In this document: piece after piece, positions 36,200 to 48,003 of the stretch
Numbering within the stretch: the first letter of the stretch is position 1
Layout: each line of letters starts with the position of its first letter
Assembly: GCA_025642065.1 (NCBI GenBank)
Contig: JAODUP010000056.1
Location: 62,001-126,000, forward strand
Length of the DNA: 64,000 bases
Source of the DNA: Paralvinella palmiformis
Taxonomy: Eukaryota > Annelida > Polychaeta > Terebellida > Alvinellidae
Direction: 5' to 3'
Translations under genes and position numbers: made by a program
The notes under the pieces: model-generated
What the model was told of the DNA's origin: nothing
What the model saw: the letters and a program-made list of their open reading frames with translations, nothing else
Databases searched by the model: none

Positions 36200-36432
36200 A
36201 TCTATGGAAATCTAAGCAGCAGTCAGAGTTCTGGCCTGTCCAGTCAGTGTGACGTCCAGGTTATCATAACAGAGAAAAAGGAAAGCGATATAGATCTGAA
36301 CCAGTACCAGAAACAGGCATACGTCGCCATCGGTCTCATCATGTCCATGTCAGCCATGTCGGTCTTCTTCCCGATGATAGTGGCCTCGTTCAGCGTCGTC
36401 GACGTCCATCAGACTTGTAGCAATCCCTGCAG
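36200..36432 (+). CDS. PLD3: PLD3-like exon: cytoplasmic tail and transmembrane anchor
   Basis: Acceptor CTCTTCCCCGCAG ends at 36199 and the donor is CAG|GTGTGT at 36432/36433. The exon opens in phase 0 and closes with two bases of a codon. It encodes 77 full codons: a Ser-rich stretch (NLSSSQSSGLSSQ), an acidic/basic segment (EKKESDIDLNQ), a hydrophobic helix of about 28 residues (AYVAIGLIMSMSAM.. to ..ASFSVV) and a lumenal HQTCSNPC. PLD3 and PLD4 are type II membrane proteins delivered to endolysosomes. Their short tail, single anchor and a Cys-x-x-Pro-Cys-like motif just before LVESIPE match this layout. The only internal ATGs lie within the anchor, so the start must be in an upstream exon (candidate at 13963). 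Confidence 0.8.
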
Positions 36433-36931
36433 GTGTGTGTCAGTTTATTACTATATTGAGCGTCATCCCTGGACCTGGTCCATGCCAAGTCAATGAGTAG
36501 ATTCTGGCTACCTATGAATAGTATCAATTCTTCTCTAACCCTCTCCTCGATTAACCGGAATTTGTCTTAACTGGATCACAATGACGTCACCCTAGTTTTA
36601 TGTCAGTCTTGGTACTTTAGATTGGTTTATGCTGACTCACTTATTAAATTTATGACCCCATCCCCATCCCTGGTGCTTGACCTTTTACTTGCAACTAGCC
36701 ATAATCCAGGAGGAGATTATGAATATACAGTTTATGGTCCTTGTTTATTCTAATAAGCTCATACAAGTGACCTCTGCTTGAACCAAGTACCTATTTAATC
36801 ATGAACCATTGATCACCTAGATTTATGGCAACTGTATTATAATAATAATAATGTAGATTAAATACTCTTTATTAGATATTTTATTAGAAAATACAATATT
36901 CGGAGACTCTTAATTCAACATCTGTCCTTAT

Positions 36932-37975
36932 CAAGCATAGGGTAATCGTAATTACGTAATCGTAATCAATTACATAATCCAAAGAAATCATAATCACCAT
37001 TTCCAGATGTGGTGTAATAATAATTGTAATCAGTTACATTGTAAATAAGATTTTAATCAGTGATTACTTTTACAATAACACAAAGTTTTACATAAACCTT
37101 GTGAAAGCAGTATGATGTGATTTCAACCCCATCCCAACCTGGAGTGAATTTATAAACTGCATTTCTTATATATATATTATAATTATCATCATATATTACC
37201 TAGAACTTAGCTGACTATAGTCACGCCATACATGATGCATCTTGTTGCTGGATGTATATTTCCCAAATATTCAAACAACGTCAATTGTAAGATAATGTAT
37301 TTAAATGGAATGTTAGTGTGTTTGTGAATATGTGGTGTTTTATCTATTTCATAAGTCGGTCCAGCTGTGATCTTGTTGTAAAGGCGGCCAGTGGCAATTA
37401 CAGCTGGATGATTAGTGGTTTAATTAGTGGTGTTCACCTTTGTGTGTTATGATGCATTGTATTTCTTTGGGCAGTGGATAAATTGGTTAATTGGCTAAAT
37501 CATCTGGTTGTGTGATGCGATTGCAATCAATTCCATGTCTTTTTTTAAAATTTAAAATTTATTAATTACAAACCCCATTTCTGAGAACACTACATTGGTA
37601 GGTAATTGTTGTAGATATAAAATGATGCAATTATAGTTGTATGCATACAATGGTGCATGTACGGTAAGGTGCAGATGTTTACAGGTAAGATCCTACATGA
37701 TATGGTAATACTGTATGGTAAGCATAGCCCAATTAAAACGATTTTGGTTAAAAGATGTACAATCTACTTCTATTAATGTCCAATGTTTTTATTTAGTAGT
37801 TATGTTGGTAATATATATGTAGCTGAGTGAATAAAGATGAAGTGTCGCATTCACGTTTGTGTGGTATACATTATATTCATGATTGTAATCGTGATTACTT
37901 AAAATGTAATCGTAATCACTGTATTCTAAAGTAATCGTAATCGATTACCTTGGTCCTGTAATCGCTCCATGCCTG
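36932..37975. mobile_element. Non-autonomous hAT-like DNA transposon
   Basis: The element is flanked by the 8-base direct repeat GTCCTTAT at 36924-36931 and 37976-37983. Its ends are imperfect inverted repeats: CAAGCATAGGGTAATCG on the left, and CAGGCATGGAGCGATTAC as the reverse complement of the right. Subterminal regions are full of GTAATCGTAATTAC-type motifs in both orientations. An 8-bp target duplication with termini starting CA(G/A)GCATGG is characteristic of hAT elements. At 1,044 bp with no ORF it encodes no transposase. Confidence 0.75.
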
Positions 37976-38857
37976 GTCCTTATCTATAATTAGGAGCTAT
38001 AAGTTCTATATTCAGTGCCATTTCTGCACTTGTTCACTTGCCATCATTGTGCGTAATATGATATGTTTTTATTGTTGTTTCACACAACATCCTGTAAAGT
38101 CTGCAATCATACGTGCACACCATGGCACTAATGCTCGGTAATGAGCATCTATGAGTGATAAACCATGAAAAACTGCAAACCTTGTCCCTTAGGACGCGCG
38201 AAATGTTCTTTCTGTGTAATTCCTGGTATAAACTCAGTCCACATCCATCTTGTAAAGAAGTCCGCCATGTGAAGAAAAAAAATCGGCCACCACAGCTTTT
38301 AAGAAGCCATTTAAGACAATGTTAAACAATAATGGCTTGGCTTAATGGTGTCTTGTTACACACCTTATTCACTGCTTACGTGTTGTTGGTATTTTCCGAT
38401 AATTGTTCTGTACTCAGCTGAGGAACAGTCTATCGAATCTGTTGCTATATAAAACCTCCATTTATTATTATTGTTACTATTATTATTATTACTATTATTA
38501 TTATTATTATCCTCGTACAATGCTGTATAGTCTTGCTTTATCTGTAACTACATATAATCTAACTATGCCGTAACTATGATGCCCACCTACTCTGATCACC
38601 TGTTGTTGTTGTTGTTGTTGTTGTTGTATGTTACACAGACAGGTGGTTGAACATCAAACATTTTACTCACATACTGCCATTTACCCCAGACAGATACTGA
38701 TTAACAGTTGAATGTGGACTGAAACATGCAGAGACTCCTCGGAAAGAAATTACAAAACATTCTAAACTGAGACAATGGCATTAGAATTAAGGATGTATAT
38801 AGCAGAATTACTCTTTCTTCCAACATGAAAATGTTTAAATCGGGATCTTATTTTACA

Positions 38858-38997
38858 GTAGTTAGAGCACTGCTCTGCAAACCTCCAGGTTGTGGGTTCG
38901 AAGCTGTCTCTTATCTGTATTTGAATGGTTTATTGGCCTAGCCGACACCTCTCAGCCACATGTTCTGAGTGTGACCATTGCCAAGACTAAGCAACAC
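38858..38997 (+). mobile_element. SINE family C, interrupted at its 3' end
   Basis: GTAGTTAGAGCACTGC (A-box side), AGGTTGTGGGTTCGAAGCTG (B-box side) and the body with CACCTCTCAGCCACATGTTC and GTGTGACCATTGCCAAGACT. The family A SINE at 39010 inserted into its last few bases, so this copy is the older of the two. Confidence 0.65.
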
Positions 38998-39356
38998 AAC
39001 GCAACTCATGTTTGTTTTGTTGTTCGGAGAGAATCCCCAGGCTGTCGCTTAATCAGCACAGCCTCTATGTTGGAGTGGTTGAGAAACCTCCTCCCCCACC
39101 ACTCACACCGGAGCAGTACGGAAATATGGAGCCGAAATACCCTGAGGGTAGTCACTGCCAGAGTGTTTTACGTCCTCAGGGGGTTTTTAACGTCCCCCTT
39201 TATTTTAAATAATTCAGTGGATACGGCAGCGCCATTTAACGTGGTCAGCCACCCACGATATTGTGAGCCGAGAAATTAATCCCTGGAAAAGTTTCGACCT
39301 CTTGCGGGGTTTGAACCTGTGACCGGTGGCCACCGGAGCTCACTAACGCAACTCAT
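38998..39356 (-). mobile_element. tRNA-derived SINE, family A, deleted head
   Basis: The 12-base target duplication AACGCAACTCAT is present at 38998-39009 and 39345-39356; the element itself is 39010-39344. It is colinear with the copy at 61151-61514. It lacks about 30 bases of the tRNA-like head (GTGACCGGTGGCCACCGG where the other copy has an intact loop), so the A-box half is lost. ORFs of 129 and 66 codons across it are shared with the other copy and reflect the SINE sequence, not a gene. Confidence 0.85.
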
Positions 39357-41469
39357 CTGATCCACACACACACACACACACACACGCACGCACACACACA
39401 CGCACACACACTTCATAACCAAACTGGTATGTATAGTATTGTTAGCCACATACCTCTAATACCCTAGTTAAAATAAGGACCAGCTTGTATCTGAGGGGTA
39501 TTTCAGCTCGCATTTCAGGTTAGTTATTAGCCTTTGAAGATTGTTGGGTCTACCAAATACAGAGAAATGCCTCACCATCTCTAAGTTTGATAGCTAAGAA
39601 CAAGACAAGTAATAGCTCCTTGCAGGTTTTGAACACCTAGCCTCTGATTTAGTGACACTTTCCTTGTGTCAGTTGTATAATAATTTCTGTCACCCAGTAA
39701 TTCCCTAATGGCTAAATTAATGACTGGACTAGAGTCCATACCAAAATCAGCAAATAATCCACCAGAGTACCTTATCCAGAGAAGCATTTTAGCTTCTGAA
39801 GATATCCTTAATGCAGACGTCGTACTTGAATAATCTGTAATAATATTTTGAACTATGGAAAGAAAGTTCAACAATTCGTGCGAAGTTTGTACTGTGCATG
39901 AAAAATCCACATTTCAAGTTTCCGGTTAGAGCAGAAATTCCTACCAGAAACGTTTTAATTAAGGTGTGAGCGTATTCATTCCATAAGGTCGAGTTGATCT
40001 GTGGAATATTTGACACCTTTATTGTTTGTAATTTATAATTAGGACACGGTCTTTGTGCATGTCAGAAGTGCTAACAAGAGTGAGGAGAATGCGCCTTGGT
40101 GTTGTCAAATCATACTCACTCACCGGACTCACCCATACCTTGTGGAGTGTTTATCTTGTGAGATGATGACCTGGATCGTCAGTGATCGCATAACGTCTCC
40201 GAGATGTCCACATTCGGATGACGTCAAGGTGACTTTATTCACCGACACATGTTCCGGCCGGTAATCTCAGACGAGATGCCAACTGTGGTCGCATACTATT
40301 TGTTATATGAGAGATCTCTGCACTGTCAAGATGTCCTCAGATGTCCTGTCATGTGGCGTGGTTTATCTCAGTAAGAAGGTAATCTGTCTCCGGGGAGACA
40401 GCGGTCAGAGTCCTGGCGTCTGTTTGTCTGTCATCTTTTACTGTGACCGGTTTTGGATGTTGCGGTGCGTTGCTGTGTATTGAGGCATGCGGCAGTGCAA
40501 CGTTCCTGGGTATTTAAAGCTGCAGTTACCATAGTTGTATATTGGCGGCGGTGGTGGTCCTCTCGCACGTTCTTTGGATGAGCGAGATTTTCTTCTCCGT
40601 CTCTCTATGTCTCTGTCTGTCTCAATTTCTCTTATTCTCTGTCTGGTTAGATCACCAATCTGTGTCTCTGTCACTCACCTGTCACCGACTGTATGTCTGT
40701 CTATCTGTCTGGATATATATATCTGAATACCCGCGCTCGCTCGCTCTCACGCACGCATCTGTATGTATATGTTGTGTGTTTGGTGTGTGTTTTAGCAGTG
40801 TGGAATAATGCACTGGCACAGCGAATCTCAATTCGTGTGTTCGTGCAGGGACTACATCTAGAGAGCGGCTTTTCATGCCAAGACACCTCTCTACTAGTAA
40901 ACGTAGATAATATTACACCGAGGTAAATCTATCTGATATTGACACTTGTTCTGGATGTGAACATCAGTAATACAGGTTACAGTAAACATCCATAGATCAG
41001 ACATAATTAGTGTATAGACTTTTCATTGATTTTACGCATCACCCTATCTATCGCAGGTAAACGATAATATGTGTCACTCATTGGACAGTTACGCACAGCA
41101 TTCATCGGCATACAGATTCCAGCTTAACTGGTGGAGATCAATTTATTGAGCAATCAAGAAATAATAATGAAAATAATATTTAAAAAATGTTTAATAATCT
41201 CTACCACATGTCAAATCATTACAGATTCCAAAACATCACATGAAGCCTTAAAGTTGTTATTTCGACTATTCATATTTTGTATGTACAGTGGAATCGGTCT
41301 ACGGTGACTTCCTTTGATTAGCCACATTGGGTGGTCTTTCATGCAAGTGATGCTATAAGACAGCTTATGCTGTTTTTTATCAAAGATAGATCAGTTTTGA
41401 TTGGCCTCTTAAGACAGGTGATATCTTCTATTTTTGTACAGTCCCCATCTTGACTAAAATGGGGCCATT

Positions 41470-41655
41470 CTCATAATGTAGTTACTAGTGGAGTGTGCTG
41501 CAGACCAATGAGTTGTGGGATTGAATCCCGGTGTTTAATGTTTTACCTGTATCCATGAGGTGTTTCTTCTCGTGGTGACATTTCTTTAGGCATGAGTGCC
41601 CCAATCAGCAAAATGTCTCAGGTGTGACTAGAGTGTAGGCTATAAATCGCTCACT
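41470..41655 (+). mobile_element. SINE family C, diverged
   Basis: TAGTTACTAGTGGAGTGTGC and GAGTTGTGGGATTGAATCCC (B-box-like). A body with CAGCAAAATGTCTCAGGTGT follows, then GACTAGAGTGTAGGC and the CTCACTCACT end. Confidence 0.5.
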
Positions 41656-43044
41656 CACTAACTTTAGATTGAAATCTGCTGGTATTATTAGACTACATGG
41701 TTTTAGTTGAGGAATACTCACACACAAAAATTCTCTTTTCCAGAATGATTGGCATTTCTCAAGTGGAATCAGTATTGGTGATTGGTCATCTTCATTAAGG
41801 ATATTGGATGTTTGAGATTTGTCAGATTTAAACTGGTAGAATAATTCCACATGATGAATATGTATCTAGAAACTATCTTATCTACTAAAGGCGATTCGTA
41901 TTATATTTTCCGTATGTTATTCTGAAGAAGCCCTCATAGCAGAATGTGTGATAGACTGTGTAAGTTGAAGAATGGAGAAAAAATCAAGATCACAGCCTAT
42001 GTCAAAATGTCAAAAATTAAAATACTCTAAAACACAACATTTCCAAGCTGCTACAGTTTACAAAAATGGAACATTTATAGTACGTTTAGAAAACATCTTC
42101 AGTCTTATTCATTGATGCTATAGATAGCGTCCTCAGCTTAACGTGATATTTTAAAATACCGGTAGTCCTACGTTACACTGAGAAACTCGTAACGTTCACT
42201 ACAGTCTGGCTCCATTATAGTGTGGTTCAGTATACCGGAGAAGTAGATATAACGCAGGGTACTTGGCGTCTTATTATTTGGACTGAAGAACTCACTCCGT
42301 GAACATGATAAGTCATCAAATAGTTTCTTTCCGTCATCATTTGAAAACTCACCTTTTCAGACTTGTTTAACCCTCCTAAGTTTTCACTGCATCCGATCAT
42401 TTGTTGATGAATTTTGCATCGTACATGGACTATGAGATTGCCCAACCCCTGTACTAGGTCCACCACTGAGCTCCAATCGCGCTATTTGTTATTATTATTA
42501 TTATTATTATTATAAGAGATTAAATTTTGTTTTAATACTTTGTATTTGTCACAATCCAAAGCATTACCAATGGTTTATTATTACCCAGTATCTTAAGTAG
42601 TTGATCTAAGCTAGAGAAGTGAATATTCAGTTTGAACTTAAATGGATACGAACAAACACACGTTCAAGTGGATAGTTGCATTGATAATCTAAAATTTGTA
42701 TCATATCATATCATAATAGGGTCACAGAATATAACATAGGAATAAAACACCCATTTAATAACCAGCACTAAGTTGCTGCCACTGATGGAATTTCCAATGT
42801 ATGAATAAACGTGAAGTGGAATTTAGTTAGGCAATATGCTGGCCTCAACATTAGAGGTATTGACGTAATCCATAATTCAAACTGGATTAAAACGATTGTA
42901 TTGTGACATCTACACGAAAATACAATGAAGTATTATTGCTTGACTTTTTTTCTAAATTATGTGATGTGTTTATTGTCAATTTCTCCCAATACACGAGAAA
43001 ATTACTTGGCAAAAGTCATACCTGTACCTTTTATTTCTCTTTAG

Positions 43045-43225
43045 GATGACTTTGGTAGAGAGCATCCCAGAGAACCTCACGTATCCAGCCGGCTCTCCGG
43101 AACACAAATCAACGTTCAGCGCCTGGATGAACCTGATCCAGAAAGCAAATACCAGCATTGACATAGCATCGTTTTATTGGACACTGAGAGGAAGCGACAT
43201 CTATTATCACAAATCTGATTGGCAG
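43045..43225 (+). CDS. PLD3: PLD3-like exon: start of the lumenal PLD region
   Basis: Acceptor TTATTTCTCTTTAG ends at 43044 and the donor is CAG|GTAAAG at 43225/43226. The first base completes the Arg codon from the previous exon, and 60 full codons follow, ending in phase 0. The translation contains the PLD3/PLD4 landmarks LVESIPE, a Thr-Tyr-Pro-Ala stretch, FSAWMNLIQKA and SIDIASFYWTLRGSD, in the order seen in vertebrate PLD3. Two N-glycosylation sequons are visible (NLT and NTS), as expected of a lysosomal lumenal domain. PLD3 and PLD4 degrade single-stranded DNA and RNA 5' to 3' in endolysosomes, which limits nucleic-acid sensing in mammals. That role here is inferred from family membership. 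An ATG at the second base of the exon is internal, not the start. Confidence 0.92.
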
Positions 43226-43564
43226 GTAAAGTGTTTGTTGTGGCTGTTAGCCACTTTATCGTGTTTTACTGTGCGTGTGTATGTGTGTTGAAAAATAGAT
43301 GCCACCTAGATACTTCAGTAGTAGATCCGAAAGAGTATAAGAAGGAATGAATGTATGTGGTTATCTCTAGACATTAGTTCTTATTCCATGGATTCATCTT
43401 CAAAGTAAGAATCAGCTAAGAACATATGTGCTATCTCAGTAATAGGGTAGTAGACTAGAAAGTAGGAAGTCCTTGGTTCAAATCCACCAAGTTACTGTAT
43501 TTTTATTATCAGCAGATCACTCAACTGCATCATTTCCAGCGATTTAAGCATATATGTTTGGTGG

Positions 43565-43735
43565 AGGGGGTGGTTTTAAGAGTGAAGATGGTCATTGATG
43601 GAGGGTGGTGTTTATTGAGGGTGAAGGTGGTTATTGACAGGGGGATGTGGATATTCGGGAAGAAGAAGTGAAAGTGATTATTGAGGATGAAGGTGGTTAT
43701 TGAGGGTGAAGGTGGTTATTGAGGGTGAAAGTGAG
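43565..43735. repeat. Degenerate 20-bp minisatellite
   Basis: GGTGGTTATTGAGGGTGAAG-like units, about seven copies. The last three are nearly identical and the first ones diverged. Confidence 0.75.
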
Positions 43736-44099
43736 ACATTCCTGAAGGGGGACTTTTTTCCTCCCCACCCAGTCAACACCTAACTGGGTTATATTCAGAT
43801 AGTGTTAAGTAAACATCTCTGTATTTAAAAACTCGAAACGTTATACAAAGCTTAAGAGCTACCCATTGGTCCATAGACTTGAGTGGACTAATTGAGTCAC
43901 CAACCAATTACTGAATTAGTCCATATTTCTAGTCCTTGTACTGTAAGATGATCTGATAAGATTGCCGTCACTAGTACGGTGACTGACTGTTTTCAACCAG
44001 ACATTGTTGATGTGTCCACGACTGACCTTTCAGTAAGAACTAACAGTGTTATATTCCATGTCAGTTGGTCCTAATCTTTGATTATTTTCAGGAAGGACA

Positions 44100-44690
44100 T
44101 AGCATGTGGAGTATACAACTGTGTTGTGAGGTTTATTATCAGCTGTAGCATGAGGTTTATTAGAAGCTTTTCTGTCAGGTGTACAGGGCTGTGACCTGGG
44201 AGATGTAAACACTGTTTGGTGATTTGTATAGCTATAAGGCTGTGACATTACGTGTATTCAAGGCCTCTTCATAAAGTACATTATGGATTGTGCCATGAAG
44301 TGTAATAAGGGCAGCGATATGACTTGTATACGGGCAGTGTTATGGGGTATACAAAGTGCTCTGATATGAGGTGTATAAAGTTCAGTGCTGTACAGTGCAT
44401 CAAGGGCATTGCTAATTGATATGTATAGATAACTGTGCCATCAGATTATGGGATGTGTTATGAGGTATATTATGGGATGTGCTATGTGCATAGGGCTGTG
44501 CTGTGATAGTGTGCGGTGTATTAGCAAATAGCAGCTGTGCTATTATGCCTTAATTGCGGTATATGTTCTGTGAGGTATATAACAGTATAAGTCTATTCTA
44601 TGAAGTTATTACGGGCTTACTAATGCCATTATAAGGACTATGCATTTAGGTGCAGTAAGAGCTGCACCATGAGGTGTATAGGGTATATAT
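44100..44690. repeat. Degenerate repeat region around GAGGTGTATA
   Basis: Phrases such as ATGAGGTGTATA, GGGCAGTGTTATG and GTGCTATGAGGTATATTA recur at irregular 25-40 base spacing. No consistent unit length could be set; it looks like an old, decayed minisatellite. Confidence 0.5.
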
Positions 44691-45299
44691 TAAGAGCTGA
44701 TCCCTGACATGGTATGGTGTGTCAATTATTTCACCGTATTAAATCCAGTAATTGACCGTATCGTAACAGATACTTGTTTTAATGATTGAGTCATGACTCT
44801 CACCCTACCCTATCCCACTCCAACTCGTTGTTCTATGACAACGAGTTGATTTGTACTGTTACATCAACAACCATCGTAATAGAAGGCTGTTGTTGTATGT
44901 GGCCACCGAGCTCATGTTTGAGCGGGCTCTGGGGAATGGCTAGATAATAGAACAATAGCTGTTACCGGCATCATACCTACGTGTGTGTGTGTGTGTGTGT
45001 GTATATATTTATGTGTGTGTGTGGGTAATTATGATAGATGTGATAGTTTGATGTCGTCGATTGGGAGTGACACTTACTTAGGTAGATGTTTATTGGCTTT
45101 TGGCGGCAATTAGTATTGATGAAGAATAAAGTGGAGATGTGTATTTATAATGTCAGTGACCTAGTGGTAGCTACTAATGTCCGGTTAGGGGCTGTATAGA
45201 TTGGCTGTAAATGATGCTGTGTTAGACTGATCACGTGGCTAGATGTGTGTGGTTGTTTTGGTGTGTGTGTGTGTGTGTGTGGTGATGATAATGATGATT

Positions 45300-45417
45300 A
45301 TGATGCTGATTGGTGTTTTACGGCCACTTTTGTGCACATGGTAGACTAAACGGGCCGAGCGACCTCCAAAGGTAATGAAGCGAAGTCAAACACCCTTCAG
45401 ATATTCCCAAGCCGAGG
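45300..45417 (-). mobile_element. SINE family B, 5'-truncated
   Basis: On the minus strand CTCGGCTTGGGAATATCTGA runs into AAGGGTGTTTGACTTCGCTT, TTTGGAGGTCGCTCGGCCC, CCATGTGCACAAAAGTGGCC and GTAAAACACCAATCAGC. The tRNA-like head is absent and is replaced by a TG microsatellite. Confidence 0.75.
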
Positions 45418-46064
45418 TGTGTGTATGTGTGTGTGTGTGTATGCAGGTGGTTCTCTCTCTCTCTCAACAATATAGAGAGGGGTTGGCTTATCTTTCTCCA
45501 CCTCTCCTGTGTGTACACAGAGCTGAGGTTATACAAACCTCTCTTTAAAAAAATTAAAAAAAAGAAGGGTTAGATTCTCTCCCCGTCTCTCTTCGGGTGT
45601 ACACAGAGCTGACGCATAAAGCAAACCATACACACACTCACTCACTCTATCTATCAAAAATGGTGGGGGGTGTTTGACAGAAGGATATACATCAACAACT
45701 GATAGACAGACAGACAGACACTACCGTAATATCCAAACTCCTTATTTATGTCACAAATTATATTTCTTCCTGTCTCTCTCTCACTGGCCATCACACAGAT
45801 GTTGTCAAGTGTCAGGGTTTTTTTGTCATCCTATCTGCCAGCCAAATCAACACATCACTAGTCACTCTGTTTTCTTGTCACATATCAGGTGGTAGGTTGT
45901 CTTTTTATAGCTGAGCTACTGTTAGTGTTCTCTCTGTTACCTCAAACAGTACTCTAGTCTTCTGTCTATTCTCTGTCTCCTCAGCCAATTAGGGTGCCTG
46001 TGGACACTGACACCTGTAACAGCAACAGATTCTCTAATTCGGTTTGTCAGTTCCGGCACATTAT

Positions 46065-46430
46065 TATGGCTGTCCGCTGTCTGCTGTTCAGCGTTGTCTA
46101 CGTATCCTTTGTCTACACATACCTATGGCTGTCCACTGTCTGATGTTGTCTATGTATCCTTTGTATATACATACATATGGCTGTCCACTGTCTGCTGTTT
46201 ACGTATCCTTTGTCTGTACATACATATGGCTGTCCACTGTCTGATGTTGTCTACGTATCCTTTGTCTATACATACCTATGGCTGTCCACTGTCTGCTGTT
46301 GTCTACGTATCCTTTGACTATACATACCTATGGCTGTCCACTGTCTGCTGTTGTCTACGTATCCTTTGTCTATACATACCTATGGCTGTCCACTGTCTGC
46401 TGTTGTCTACGTATCCTTTGTCTATAGCGT
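46065..46430. repeat. 52-bp minisatellite, seven copies
   Basis: TATGGCTGTCCACTGTCTGC begins at 46065, 46124, 46176, 46225, 46277, 46329 and 46381. The last spacings are exactly 52. Units also contain TGTCTACGTATCCTTTGTCT and ATACATAC. A long plus-strand ORF (115 codons) across the array is a consequence of its regularity. Confidence 0.9.
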
Positions 46431-47324
46431 GTTCTCTATAGTCTATCCTATATCTATCGAGTATTTCTTCTCTATTTGTTTGTCATGAGATTAGGAAGAG
46501 ATAATCCACCTATTCATCAGGTAATATCCGATGATATTAACCAGACACTTGAATAGGTTATATCTGATGCCTCTAACATGTATAAGAGAAACCCAGATTT
46601 AATATTCAGGTTTGAGGATCCTGCAACCTCAACGACGACGACAACAACAACATTCCCATTCACTATGAAAATTACAACCTCCGTGATATCCATATGGGAT
46701 CACGATTGGCCACTGGTTCATTACCATTGCCACATACTGCTCTATGCCAGATATTATCACATGGTAGAGATTGTTTCCAAAACATTATTCAGAAATGTGC
46801 TTCGGTGTTCAGTGTAGTAATACCTCTCTAATCCGGTCAGGACAGTCACCTCTGCTTTACGTCTTAGACATATGACCGTATCAGACAAAATTCTCGCCAA
46901 GTTATTATTACTAACAAAAGCAATATTGCCATTAGATCACCAGAACAGATAGGACTGTCTGCTATAGCCCACGACGTCTTCCAATTCTTATTTGACTCTA
47001 CATTCTATATAATGGTATGAGTCCTATTCTGATCATTAAACCAGAAGTTGTTGATACTCTGTTTGTCAGTATGTATGGGACGAATAAAGCTTTATTTAGT
47101 AATCATTGTCTACCGGTCTTACAGACACACACCAACGAACTTTTGACCTCTTCCTTTAGTTGTTATTCATGCAGCAATTTCCTCGAGCACCAAACTATTA
47201 CTGGCTGCCTTAAGGTGTAAGAAATCCTATGACTTTTCAACTCCCACAGGAGTAGACAGAACATGGAACCTGTTGTGTAGAAAATATCATCACTTACTCT
47301 TCTCTCCGTGTTGGTGTTTTATTG

Positions 47325-47715
47325 AGCTTCTGGGGCGGTGTGTTATTGGCCTGCGTAACGATGTGTTATTGGCCTGTCTTGTGGTATTTTATTGGCCTGT
47401 GTGGTGGTGTTATATTAACTTGTGTGGTGGTGTGATATTAGCCTGTGTTGTGCTATGATATTACCCTGTGTAGTGGTGTGATATTAGCCTGTGGTGGCTT
47501 GTTATTAGTCTGTGTGTTTGTGTTTTATTGGCCTGTGTGGTGGTGTGATATTAGCCTAAATGGTTGTGTGTTGTTATTGCCCTGTGTGGTGTCATGTTAT
47601 TGGCCTGTGTAGTTTGTGTTATTTGCCTGTGTGGTGCTGTCTTATCGGCTTCTGTGTTGACAAGTTGTTGGCCTCTAGTCGTGCATTTTTGGCCTTTGGT
47701 GGCCTGTGTGTGATA
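47325..47715. repeat. Degenerate 21-24-bp minisatellite
   Basis: TTATTGGCCTGTGTGGTGGTG-like units with variable ends, roughly 16 copies. ORFs across it encode Leu/Val/Cys-rich repeats. Confidence 0.8.
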
Positions 47716-47950
47716 ATATGTTTGTTAGAAGTTGAAATGACTAAACACAAATACAATTAATTTAATGTCTTACGAAATAATAAAAACAAGTACTTCACCT
47801 GTATAGAGTTTTAAGTCAACTAATGTGTTCATTACACTCATCACTCTCAATTATAATATCTGGCGGTAAAACAATTATAAATACATTTATGGGTCCTTTC
47901 AACTATTCCAATAAATTATAATAACAGTATATGGGATTGTATTAGCCATA

Positions 47951-47953
<3 letters not shown>

Positions 47954-48002
<49 letters not shown>
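47954..48002. repeat. (TG)n microsatellite
   Basis: Uninterrupted TG run of about 48 bases. Confidence 0.9.

Positions 48003-48003
<1 letters not shown>

Larger units (their letters stand above)
36433..43044 (+). other. Intron 2 of the PLD3-like gene
   Basis: 6.6-kb intron with GT..AG ends, splitting an Arg codon (AG|G). It holds a hAT-like element (36932-37975), a nested SINE pair (38858-39360) and a SINE C (41470-41655). Simple runs include (ATT)n near 38465-38505, (TTG)n at 38603-38627, (CA)n at 39363-39412, TCTG/TC near 40600-40720 and (TTA)n near 42490-42510. In 39.6-40.4, 40.9-41.46 and 41.66-43.04 kb I see nothing. Confidence 0.75.

Noticed and set aside
38890..39279. 129-codon ORF, partly matched by another at 61131-61487
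   Set aside because: The shared part is SINE family A sequence with target duplications; not a conserved protein.
43046..43291. ATG at 43046 as the gene start
   Set aside because: It lies directly after a splice acceptor, the preceding base completes a codon from exon 36200-36432, and the family requires the upstream anchor; the ORF past 43225 reads into the intron.
46094..46441. 115-codon Leu/Tyr/Cys-rich ORF
   Set aside because: Produced by the 52-bp minisatellite.
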